A stretch of 64,000 bases of DNA from Candidatus Neomicrothrix sp. UBA2131. Its GTDB lineage: Bacteria > Actinomycetota > Acidimicrobiia > Acidimicrobiales > MedAcidi-G1. The DNA lies in assembly GCA_002329075.1 (NCBI GenBank), contig DCXR01000080.1, positions 1 through 64,000 of the forward strand, read 5' to 3'. Positions 40,359-48,241 of the stretch are shown piece by piece (position 1 is the first letter of the stretch; each line of letters starts with the position of its first letter). The translations under genes and the position numbers were made by a program. The notes under the pieces are model-generated. The model was not told the origin of the DNA, ran no database searches, and saw only the letters and a list, made by a program, of their open reading frames with translations.

Positions 40359-41600
40359 ATGGAGAAAACCGCCCCGTTGACGTCCCCGCCCTCGAAGGCG
40401 GGCGCCGCCGACCTCCTGGCCGGCCTCAGCGTCGCCCTGGTGCTGATCCCCCAGTCGATGGCCTATGCCGAGTTGGCGGGGCTCCCTCCGCACATCGGCC
40501 TGTTCGCATCGACCCTGCCGCTCGTCGCTGCGGCCCTCTGCGCATCCTCGCCCTACCTCCAGACGGGGCCTGTCGCCATGACCAGCCTCCTCACTCTCGG
40601 AGCGCTGACCGGGCTGGCCCAGCCGGAGTCGGCCGACTATGTGGCGCTCGCCGCCCTCCTGGCCCTCGTCGTCGGCGTCACCCGGCTGCTGCTCGGCGTG
40701 TTGCACCTGGGCCTAGTCAACTACCTGATGACCGACCCGGTGGTCACCGGCTTCACCTCGGCGGCAGCCATCCTCATCGTGTGCTCCCAACTCCCGAATG
40801 CGCTGGGAATGGCGGCACCCGACGGCGGGGTGCTCTGGCGCGCCGGTTGGTCGCTGGGACATCCGGGCGACTGGGAGTTCCTGGCGATCCTGCTGGCGGC
40901 GGCGACCCTGGCGCTGCTGTTGCGCGGACGCCGGATCCACCGGTTCTTCCCCAGCGCCCTCGTCGCCGTGACCGGCGGAATTCTCTGCGCCGAGGTGACG
41001 GGCTACGGGGGACCGACCGTCGGCGAGGTGCCCACGGGCCTGCCGAGTGTGGGGCTCGACCTTCCCTGGGATGAGTTGGGGTCGATCGTCGTCGCCGGCG
41101 TGGTGATCGCCCTCGTGGGGTTCGCCGAGGCGGCGTCGATCTCCCGCGTGTTCGCCGCCGAGGAACGCCAACGATGGTCGGCCGACCGGGAGTTCATCAG
41201 CCAGGGCCTGGCCAACGTGGCAGGTGCGGCCGTCGGAGGGTTTCCCGTGGGCGGATCGTTCAGCCGCTCGTCGTTGAACCGGCTGGCCGGGGCCCGCACC
41301 CGCTGGTCCGGGCTCGTCACCGGCATCGTGGTCCTGGCGTTCCTGCCGTTCGCCAACGTCCTCGAGACACTCCCCCGTGCCGTCCTGGGCGGTGTGGTGA
41401 TCGCCGCCGTGCTCGGCCTGATCCAGCCCCGGAAGTTGCTCGGCCTGGCCCGGGCATCGGCGGGAGACGGTGTGGTGGCACTCGGCACATTCGCGGCGAC
41501 GCTCGCCCTGGCACCCCACGTCGACCGTGCGGTGCTGGTCGGGATCGTGCTGGCCCTGGCCGTACGGGCCAGGCGACAGCGGGTTGCGTCGACCGACTAG
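40359..41600 (+). CDS. SulP-family anion permease without STAS domain
   Basis: The 413-residue transporter shows SulP features: ALVLIPQSMAYAELAGLPPHIGLFAS (helices 1-2), a QTGPVAMTSLL loop and the Asn/Ser-rich AGAAVGGFPVGGSFSRSSLN motif that lines the anion site. SulP proteins carry sulfate, bicarbonate or dicarboxylates. The C-terminal cytoplasmic STAS domain of about 100 residues is absent; the chain ends with a basic tail after the last helix. Sulfate export or import would fit the two sulfatases in the window. Its stop shares CTAG with the convergent isochorismatase-like gene. Confidence 0.85.
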   Translation: MEKTAPLTSPPSKAGAADLLAGLSVALVLIPQSMAYAELAGLPPHIGLFASTLPLVAAALCASSPYLQTGPVAMTSLLTLGALTGLAQPESADYVALAALLALVVGVTRLLLGVLHLGLVNYLMTDPVVTGFTSAAAILIVCSQLPNALGMAAPDGGVLWRAGWSLGHPGDWEFLAILLAAATLALLLRGRRIHRFFPSALVAVTGGILCAEVTGYGGPTVGEVPTGLPSVGLDLPWDELGSIVVAGVVIALVGFAEAASISRVFAAEERQRWSADREFISQGLANVAGAAVGGFPVGGSFSRSSLNRLAGARTRWSGLVTGIVVLAFLPFANVLETLPRAVLGGVVIAAVLGLIQPRKLLGLARASAGDGVVALGTFAATLALAPHVDRAVLVGIVLALAVRARRQRVASTD

Positions 41601-42220
41601 CCCTGCCAGGCGGCGGCCAGCTCGGAGGAACCGGCGAGGGTGGCGACGTAGGAGAGGGTGTTGGCCAGCACCTGTCCGCCGTACTCGGGCGGCGTGGCAA
41701 CCACGCAGTCGGTGGCGACCACCGCCTGGAAGCCGCCGTTGACGAGGTCGAAGGCCGCGTTCGGAATCGCCACGTTCAGCGACACCCCGGCGAGGACCAC
41801 GGTCGTGATCCCCTCGTTGCGCAGGAGGTGTTCGAGTTCCGTGCCCGAGAAGGGCGAGAGACCGTGGAACCGGGGAACGACCACGTCGATGGCGGGGTCG
41901 TAGCCCAACTCGGGAACCGGCTCGGCAGCGGCGGACCCGGCCACCAACTGGACCGACGACCGGCGGGCGACGCCGAACAGGAGGGCGTTGTCGTTGGCAC
42001 CCCACCGGTCCGGAAATACCTGGGCGGTGGCGTGGACGACCTTCACGCCTGCACCACGGGCGGCGCCGGCCAGGGACGCCAGCGACTGGAGCATGTCGGT
42101 GGCCGCCTCGGCGAGGGCCGGCAGGGCGGACCCTGCGCCTATCACCCCGTTCTGGCACTCGACGACGCACAGCACCGTGTGTGCCGGATCCACGAGGTCG
42201 GGGAGTTCGACAGCGGCCAT
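41597..42220 (-). CDS. Isochorismatase-like hydrolase lacking the usual Asp-Lys-Cys triad
   Basis: The 207-residue protein keeps the isochorismatase fold pattern but its catalytic residues differ. The Asp of the usual D-x-Q-N motif is Glu (VVECQNGV), the lysine position in the V-x-K-x-x-x-SAF block reads VVPRFHGLSPFSG, and the nucleophilic Cys in the N-V-C-V block is Ala (GVSLNVAIPN). The protein is otherwise intact, with good codon structure, so it looks like a divergent subfamily and not a decaying gene. It is downstream of the arylsulfatase with AGGAG 4 bases before ATG 42220. Confidence 0.75.
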   Translation of the reverse strand: MAAVELPDLVDPAHTVLCVVECQNGVIGAGSALPALAEAATDMLQSLASLAGAARGAGVKVVHATAQVFPDRWGANDNALLFGVARRSSVQLVAGSAAAEPVPELGYDPAIDVVVPRFHGLSPFSGTELEHLLRNEGITTVVLAGVSLNVAIPNAAFDLVNGGFQAVVATDCVVATPPEYGGQVLANTLSYVATLAGSSELAAAWQG

Positions 42221-42228
42221 GGTCGCTC

Positions 42229-44544
42229 CTATTCGTACCGGGAGGCGGACTCGCGGAGCACGTCCAGCCAGCGGACCCCGGCGTCGGGGGAGAGTTCGCC
42301 CGGCGTGTAGGTCACCGAGTGGAGCGTGCCGGTCCACGGGAACGGCCCGTGGCGCTCGTAGACCTCCCACGAGACGGGCGATCGGCGGTCGATGCCGACG
42401 TCGATGCCCTCGAACGGCGCCATCGAGGTGAGCGCCGGCAGGTCCCGGGCCTCGCCGACCACGTCGCCTTCGACCCGGAGCGTGGCGTTCAGGACCATTT
42501 CGCCGGGGGCCTCCACCTCGAGCGTGACCGATGAAGCACCGGCGGCCAACGTCCCGCCATCGAGAACTGTCATGACCCCATAGCCGTTGAAGGCGAGGAA
42601 GATGTGGCCGTCCTCGACATAGAGCGAATAGCCGCCGCCCTGGTCACCGTGGGCGACGAGGACACCCTGGTCACCGATGGCATGGTCGAGGATCACGTCG
42701 ACGGTGAACGAGCGGAAGTTGATGAACTGCACCGACCGGAAGCGCTCGACGGTCGGGGTGCCGGGCAGGAACGTCGCCGGCTCTGCCAGCACCTCCTCCC
42801 AGGGCGGGCGTAGGATGTAGGTGACGCCGCTTCCCTCGTCCAGTGGGTACACCTGGTTGGCCCAGGCCGCCTGTTCCCAGGCCTCCTGGAGTTCCGTCAC
42901 CTTGTCGGGGTGTTCGGCGGCGAGGTCGCGGCTCTCGGTCGGGTCCTCGGCGAGGTGGTGGAGTTCCCAGGTGTCTTCGCTGAACGGTGCCCGACGGCCA
43001 TGGCAGGTCACCGCCGACCAGCCGTCCCGGTAGAAGCCGCGGTGGCCAGCCTGCTCGTAGTACTGCTCGGTGTGGGTGGATGCGGCTTCGGCGTCGGCAA
43101 GCGTCGACGTGAAGCTCGTACCGGCGGGTGCCGGAATCGGCTGCCCGTGCTTCGTGGTCGGAAGGTCGACGCCGACGAGGTCGAGCACCGTGGGCAGCAG
43201 GTCGGTGACGTGCTGGTACTGGGTGCGCAGACCACCACCGTCGGGCAGGCCGTCGCCCTTCGAGATGATGCAGGGCACCTGGTGGCCGCCCTGGTGGGTG
43301 TTGATCTTGTAGAGCCGGAACGGGGTGCCCGACACCATCGCCCACCCCATCGGATAGTGCGGCAGCGTCTGCGGGCCACCCATGAGGTCGAGCCGGGAGT
43401 GGTCCACCTCGAGGTCGTCGAACGGGCTGGAGCCCCGGGTGTGGGCGATCAGGGTGCGGAAGTACGACGACGTGCCCCGCTCCTGGCCCTCGCGTGATCC
43501 GCCGTTGTCGGAGGTGAACACGATGATGGTGTTGTCCCACTCCCCCATGGCCTCGAGCTCGGCACGCAGTCGTCCCAGGTTCTGGTCGACGTTGTCGACC
43601 ATGCCGGCGTAGATCTCCTGGTAGCGGGCGAAGACCTCGCGCTCCATGTCGGTGAGGTCGTCCCAGGCCTCGACGGCATGGTTCTCCTCCGTGTTCCGGG
43701 GCGGCAGGACGGCGCCCTCCGGGATGACCCCCAGGTCCTGCTGGCGCTCGAAGCGGCGCTGCCGCACGACGTCCCACCCGTCGGAGTATTCGCCCCGGTA
43801 CTTCTCGGCATCCGACGCCTTGACCTGCAGCGGTGCATGGACGGCGCCATGGGAGAAGTACAGGAACCATGGCTTCGTGGGATGGCCGGACCGGACCTGG
43901 CGGACCATGTCGAGCGCCCGGTCGGTGAGGTCGTCTGTGAAGTAGTAGTCGTCGGGGTACTGGTCGACCTGGACGACGTGGTTGTCCTCGTAGAGCCGGT
44001 GCGGATGGTGGAAGTTGGTGAAACCGTCGAGGATCCCGTAGAAGCGGTCGAACCCCTTCTGGCAGGGCCATCCGTGGCGGGGACCGGCCTCGGTGAGGTT
44101 GGCGTCCTTGCAGAGGTGCCACTTGCCGACCATGAGCGTGGCCCAACCGGCGTCGCGCAGCACTTCGGCCATCGTTACGGCGTTGTCGCGGAGTTCCATG
44201 GCGTAGCCGGGAAAGCCCGGGTCGCGATGGGCGACGGTGGCGAGGCCGGCGAGGTGGTGGTTGAGGCCGGTCAGCAGCGACGCCCGGGTTGGCGAGCACA
44301 TCGGGTTGACGTGGAAGTTGGTGTAGCGCAGGCCCTCGCCGGCGAGCCGGTCCAGGTGGGGGGTGTCGATCTCGGAGCCGTAGGAGCCGATATCGGCGAA
44401 GCCCAGGTCGTCGCACAGCATGACGATCACGTTCGGGGCCCCGGCCGGGGCGGTCGGCTGCCCGGGCCACCACGGGTCGGAACCTGCGATGGTGCGTCGC
44501 ACCTCGCCCTCGAAGCCCGCGTACGGCTGGGTCGGATCGGTCAC
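42229..44544 (-). CDS. Arylsulfatase (type I, formylglycine)
   Basis: The 771-residue enzyme hydrolyses sulfate esters. The formylglycine motif is MCSPTRASLLTG with C83. Metal residues are in MLCDDLGFADIG near the N-terminus and VFTSDNGGSR. MVGKWHL supplies the conserved Lys/His pair. No signal peptide is obvious, so it may be cytoplasmic. The C-terminal 200 residues form a beta-rich domain. It is part of the unit 44930-41597 and overlaps the MFS-fragment gene by 4 bases. A formylglycine-generating enzyme is required and is not in the window. Confidence 0.9.
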   Translation of the reverse strand: MTDPTQPYAGFEGEVRRTIAGSDPWWPGQPTAPAGAPNVIVMLCDDLGFADIGSYGSEIDTPHLDRLAGEGLRYTNFHVNPMCSPTRASLLTGLNHHLAGLATVAHRDPGFPGYAMELRDNAVTMAEVLRDAGWATLMVGKWHLCKDANLTEAGPRHGWPCQKGFDRFYGILDGFTNFHHPHRLYEDNHVVQVDQYPDDYYFTDDLTDRALDMVRQVRSGHPTKPWFLYFSHGAVHAPLQVKASDAEKYRGEYSDGWDVVRQRRFERQQDLGVIPEGAVLPPRNTEENHAVEAWDDLTDMEREVFARYQEIYAGMVDNVDQNLGRLRAELEAMGEWDNTIIVFTSDNGGSREGQERGTSSYFRTLIAHTRGSSPFDDLEVDHSRLDLMGGPQTLPHYPMGWAMVSGTPFRLYKINTHQGGHQVPCIISKGDGLPDGGGLRTQYQHVTDLLPTVLDLVGVDLPTTKHGQPIPAPAGTSFTSTLADAEAASTHTEQYYEQAGHRGFYRDGWSAVTCHGRRAPFSEDTWELHHLAEDPTESRDLAAEHPDKVTELQEAWEQAAWANQVYPLDEGSGVTYILRPPWEEVLAEPATFLPGTPTVERFRSVQFINFRSFTVDVILDHAIGDQGVLVAHGDQGGGYSLYVEDGHIFLAFNGYGVMTVLDGGTLAAGASSVTLEVEAPGEMVLNATLRVEGDVVGEARDLPALTSMAPFEGIDVGIDRRSPVSWEVYERHGPFPWTGTLHSVTYTPGELSPDAGVRWLDVLRESASRYE

Positions 44545-44930
44545 TGGCGCTCCTCGAGCGGCACGGCTTGGGACAGCACCGAACCTACTTCCGGCTCACC
44601 GACTCCGCGTAGCCGTATAGCCATCAGGGCCACGAGAACGCTCACCGCCGCCATCAGCACCAGCGCTCCGCCGAACCCGACATCGGTGTCGGCCACCCAG
44701 CCCATCGCCAGCGGACCGGAGACGCCGCCCAGTTCGGCCACGGCGAACCACAGCCCGTAGGCGACGCCCATGTTGTGGGGGCCGACCGCCCTCGACTCCA
44801 TGAGGGCCACGAGTACCAGCGGCGGGATCGACAGTGCCACGACACCGAAGGCGAAGTAGACGGCGTAGACCCCGGCGAACAGCACCCAGCGACCGGAACG
44901 GCCCGGGGAATCGCTGTCCGGTTCGACCAT
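44541..44930 (-). CDS. Short membrane protein resembling the C-terminal part of an MFS transporter
   Basis: The 129-residue product has about four hydrophobic segments (WVLFAGVYAVYFAFGVVAL, IPPLVLVALMES, GLWFAVAELGGVSGPLAMGW and ALVLMAAVSVLVALMAI). The order and the GVAYGLWFAVAELGG block look like the last helices of a major-facilitator protein, whose first eight helices are missing. ATG 44930 begins cleanly just outside the divergent PAC2 gene, so truncation by rearrangement is likely. It is coupled to the arylsulfatase gene by a 4-base overlap, and might still be translated. It may be non-functional. Confidence 0.5.
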   Translation of the reverse strand: MVEPDSDSPGRSGRWVLFAGVYAVYFAFGVVALSIPPLVLVALMESRAVGPHNMGVAYGLWFAVAELGGVSGPLAMGWVADTDVGFGGALVLMAAVSVLVALMAIRLRGVGEPEVGSVLSQAVPLEERQ

Positions 44931-45023
44931 CGTCGCATCGTCCCACGGTCTCTCTACGGCGAACGTGCCCGGAGCGCGTACGAGCAGTGTGCAAACCGTC
45001 GACGGGTGCGCGAGTGTGTCGGG

Positions 45024-45905
45024 GTGGAGGAGTTGCGCTGGCAGGTGGACGACCTGCGTGGAGACCTGGAGCGGGCCATCGTGGCAGTCGCCTACCGCGG
45101 TCTCTTCGACGCCTCCGGTGCGGCCACTGCAGCGGTGACCTGGATGGCCGACCGGTTCGACGCCGCCGTCGTGGGAGATGTCGATCCCGAGTCCTTCTTC
45201 GACTTCACCCAGGAACGGCCGGTCGTCGCCTTCGACGACGAGGGGGAACGCCGGCTGCACTGGCCGGCCAACGAGGTGCTGCTGGCCCATGGTGGCGATG
45301 CTCCCCGCGACCTCGTGCTCATGTCCGGCATCGAACCACACCTGCGCTGGCGCACGTTCGCCGAGACGCTGGTCGAGGTGGTTGCGCACACCGGCGCTGA
45401 GTCGGTGGTGACGATGGGCGCCATGGCGGGCATGGCGCCCCACACCCGGCCCCTCGGTGTCGTCGCCAGCTCGACCAACCTCCAACTGGCCGAGCGACTC
45501 GGACTCGGGCGCCCCTCGTACCAGGGGCCCACGGGGCTGGTCGGCGTGCTCCACGATGCCCTCGACCGGGCCGGCATCCCGGTGATCTCACTGCGGGTGT
45601 CGGTTCCCCACTACGTGCCGGATGCGCCCAACCCGAAGGCGACGCGTGCCCTGCTGCGCCGCTTCGAGCAGGTCACGGGGATCGAGACCGGATACGCCGG
45701 CCTCGATGATTCCGCCGCCGAGTGGCAGCGGCACGTCGAGGCCGCCGTCAACGGGGATCCGGAGATCTCCGAATACGTGAGGCGGCTGGAGAGCAACGCC
45801 GACGAATCCGATGAGATGCTGCCGAGCGGCGATGACCTGGCCGCCGAGTTCGAGGCGTTCCTGCGGGAGCAGGACCGGCCGGCAGGCGGGGCCGATCCGT
45901 CCTGA
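45024..45905 (+). CDS. PAC2-family protein (proteasome-assembly-chaperone fold)
   Basis: The 293-residue protein begins VEELRWQVDDLRGD and continues AIVAVAYRGLFDASGAATAAVTWM, the typical opening of actinobacterial PAC2 proteins. A strongly conserved-looking block is RPLGVVASSTNLQLAE, and later VSVPHYVPDAPNPKATRALL. Family members occur next to proteasome or DNA-repair genes in actinobacteria, but their function is not settled. GTG 45024 is chosen by similarity of the first residues; GTG 45006 is possible. Confidence 0.82.
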   Translation: MEELRWQVDDLRGDLERAIVAVAYRGLFDASGAATAAVTWMADRFDAAVVGDVDPESFFDFTQERPVVAFDDEGERRLHWPANEVLLAHGGDAPRDLVLMSGIEPHLRWRTFAETLVEVVAHTGAESVVTMGAMAGMAPHTRPLGVVASSTNLQLAERLGLGRPSYQGPTGLVGVLHDALDRAGIPVISLRVSVPHYVPDAPNPKATRALLRRFEQVTGIETGYAGLDDSAAEWQRHVEAAVNGDPEISEYVRRLESNADESDEMLPSGDDLAAEFEAFLREQDRPAGGADPS

Positions 45906-45933
45906 CGCCACCGGGGAGGGCATGATCTCGCCC

Positions 45934-46650
45934 ATGGACCATCGACTCTCGAACGACGCCTATCTCGCCCACCTCGCTACCGACGGCCGGGCCCTGATCG
46001 CCGCCGTGGGGGCCGCACCCGATGCCCAGGTGGCGGCCTGTCCGGAGTGGACCAACACCGGCCTGGCCGAGCACGTGGCCATGGTCTGGAACTTCGCCAT
46101 GGCCCAGGTCGAGTCCGGTGATGAGAGCGGACCCCAGCGGCCATCACCCGATCCCGACGAGTCGATGCCCGACCTGCTCGACCGGACCGTGGCCACGTTG
46201 GGCGACGGCGACCCCGATGCACCGGCGTGGAACTGGGCCGGCGACCTGCGGGCCGGCTGGTGGTGCCGCCGCATGGCCCACGAGACCTCCGTCCACCGGT
46301 GGGACGCCCAGGAGGCTGCGGAGACGACCGGGCCGATCGACGCCGACCTGGCAGTTGACGGCATCGACGAGTTGATCGAGGTCGGCCTGCGCTCGCGATC
46401 GCGGGGCGGGGGCTCCATCGAGTACCCGGAGGGTTCGCTGCACCTGCACCGCACCGACGGCGACGGCGAGTGGCTGCTGACGACCGTCGACGGCGAACTG
46501 GTCGCGACGTTCGAGCACGCCAGGGGCGACGCCGCCGCACGGGGCACGGCGTCCGACCTGCTCCTCTACCTCTGGGGAAGGGGCCGCACCACCCTCGAGT
46601 GCTTCGGCGACGAGGCCCTGCTCGATGCCTGGGCATCGGTGGCGCCCTAG
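45934..46650 (+). CDS. Maleylpyruvate isomerase-fold protein (mycothiol-dependent type, DinB-like)
   Basis: The 238-residue protein has an N-terminal DinB/MDMPI helical bundle (AACPEWTNTGLAEHVAMVWNF) with a conserved His, a linker with the second motif RMAHETSVHRWDAQ, and a C-terminal MDMPI_C-like domain (LHLHRTDGDGEWLLTT). The two His-containing motifs form a metal site in mycothiol-dependent enzymes. ATG 45934 has CATGAT 7 bases upstream; ATG 45922 with a close GGGAGG is an alternative. Substrate unknown. Confidence 0.8.
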   Translation: MDHRLSNDAYLAHLATDGRALIAAVGAAPDAQVAACPEWTNTGLAEHVAMVWNFAMAQVESGDESGPQRPSPDPDESMPDLLDRTVATLGDGDPDAPAWNWAGDLRAGWWCRRMAHETSVHRWDAQEAAETTGPIDADLAVDGIDELIEVGLRSRSRGGGSIEYPEGSLHLHRTDGDGEWLLTTVDGELVATFEHARGDAAARGTASDLLLYLWGRGRTTLECFGDEALLDAWASVAP

Positions 46651-47036
46651 GGGTTCTTCTCTCCCCTTTCCCCGGGACCGGGAGTGGGCCCGGCGCCACG
46701 ACCGCCAGCCCGAGATCCCTCTTCAGGGATCCCTCGGCTCCCGCTCTACGGGGAAGCTGGCATCTCCATCCGAAGCGGGCATCCACCATCAAGCTCACAG
46801 ACGCCAGATTTCCCCACACGGAACAGCGGGCACCCGACCCGGGGGATGGCGCCGCCCGACAGAGAGATCGACCTACCGGCGAACGTCAGACCGCTAAGCG
46901 CCCCCGTTGCAGACCGGCAGAGCGCCGACCCGCCCGTGGGAGAGGCGGTGGCGCTGTCGGGTGCGAAGCGAGCGCCTGCGCCGGCCTGAACGAGTTCCGG
47001 TGCCGCCACCGTCGCACGGACAGGGACAGGAGGGAA
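46651..47036. other. 386-base stretch without a supportable gene
   Basis: Small open frames occur on both strands but have no homology, start signal or normal codon pattern. It separates two convergent genes (45934-46650 and 47037-48230). The only structure I see is the hairpin at 46714-46731. No tRNA, small RNA or mobile-element end is recognised. Confidence 0.5.
46714..46731. terminator. Hairpin GATCCCT-CTTC-AGGGATC, possible transcription end
   Basis: A 7-bp perfect stem with a 4-base loop lies 64 bases past the stop of the plus-strand gene. There is no U-run, so termination is only possible; it could also serve the convergent thiolase transcript. Confidence 0.3.
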
Positions 47037-48230
47037 CTAGTCCAACTCGCTGCCAACAATGCCGACGAACGACAGCATTTCTCCCGGATATCCACCGAGG
47101 TTGTGGATCAATGCCTTCGTGCGGCCGCGCAAGTTTGCCCGCCGTTCTTCGGGGGCCCGGTCGCGGAGTTGGATCCAGGCTTCGTAGTGCATGCGCAGGC
47201 CGCTGGCGCCGACGGGGTGGCCGAAGCTCTTGAGGCCGCCGTCTGTGTTGACCGGCAGGTCCCCGTCGAGGTCGAACGTTCCGTCGAGGACGTCGCGCCA
47301 TGCGGTGCCGGGCTCGCTGAAGCCGAGGTCCTCCATGAGCACGAGTTCGGTGGGCGTGAAGCAGTCGTGCACCTCGGCGAGCGCCAACTCGGCACGCGGG
47401 TCGGTGATACCGGCCTGGGCGTACGCGTCGGTGGCGGCTGCGGCGCATTCGGGCAGGGTCGTGAAGTCGTAGTCGGGGTCGACGAGGCCGCTGCTGTCGC
47501 CAGCGACCAGTGAGAGGGCCTTCACGTAGAGGGGCGCCTCGGTGTAGCGGAGGGCGTCCTCGGCGCGCACCACGATGGCTGCAGCGGCACCGTCGGCGAC
47601 ACCGGCGCAGTCGAACACCGAGAGGCGACCGGCGACGGCGGGCATCTCGCAGATGGCGTCGGCGGAGGTCTCACGCCGGAACTGGGCCAGTGGGTTGCGG
47701 GCGCCGTTGTAGTGGTTCTTCTCGGCGATGCGGGCCACGACCCGGCGCAGCTCGTCCTCGTCGACTCCGTACCGCTCGGCATAGGCCGGGAGGATGAGGC
47801 TGAACATGGCCGCAGCGGTGAGCGTGCGGTTGGTGCCGTCGGTGGGGATCGGGAAGGCGTTGAGGCCCTGGTAGCCGCCGTCCTTGACCTTCTCGGCGCC
47901 GATGGCCATGGCCGAGTCGTAGGCACCGGACGCCACCCCGTAGCAGGCCTGGCGCAGCGCCTCGGAGCCGGTGGCGCAGTAGTTCTCGACGCGGGTGACG
48001 GGCTTGCCGGACAGGCGCAGCGGCGTGGCCAGCGAGATGCCGGAGGCGGCCGACTGGGAGGTGCCGAACCAGTAGGCGTCGAGGTCGTCCTTCGTGACGC
48101 CGGCCGAGTCGAGTGCCAGCCCGGCAGCGTCGATGAGCAGGTCGTCGAGCGACTTGTCCCAGTGCTCGCGGAACGGCGTGCAGCCCATCCCGACGATCGC
48201 CACCCGGTCCCGGATTCCGTGCGAAGCCAT
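47037..48230 (-). CDS. Thiolase-family protein (SCP2/lipid-transfer thiolase type)
   Basis: The 397-residue protein has the nucleophile in VENYCATGSEAL (C85), the VHDCFTPTELVLMEDLG block with the second Cys and the closing GHPVGASGLRMHYEAW and HNLGGYPGEMLSFVGI motifs. These match the SCP2-type thiolases and retro-aldolases (Ltp2-like) of actinobacterial steroid degradation as well as simple acetyl-CoA acetyltransferases. In Ltp2-type enzymes a DUF35 partner is required, and the next upstream gene carries a DUF35-like domain. It is in one transcript with that gene (11-base gap). Confidence 0.85.
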   Translation of the reverse strand: MASHGIRDRVAIVGMGCTPFREHWDKSLDDLLIDAAGLALDSAGVTKDDLDAYWFGTSQSAASGISLATPLRLSGKPVTRVENYCATGSEALRQACYGVASGAYDSAMAIGAEKVKDGGYQGLNAFPIPTDGTNRTLTAAAMFSLILPAYAERYGVDEDELRRVVARIAEKNHYNGARNPLAQFRRETSADAICEMPAVAGRLSVFDCAGVADGAAAAIVVRAEDALRYTEAPLYVKALSLVAGDSSGLVDPDYDFTTLPECAAAATDAYAQAGITDPRAELALAEVHDCFTPTELVLMEDLGFSEPGTAWRDVLDGTFDLDGDLPVNTDGGLKSFGHPVGASGLRMHYEAWIQLRDRAPEERRANLRGRTKALIHNLGGYPGEMLSFVGIVGSELD

Positions 48231-48241
48231 GACTCGTCCCC

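Noticed and set aside
46746..47009. 87-residue minus-strand frame in the gene-free stretch
   Set aside because: No homology, Ser/Ala/Gly-rich, no start signal.
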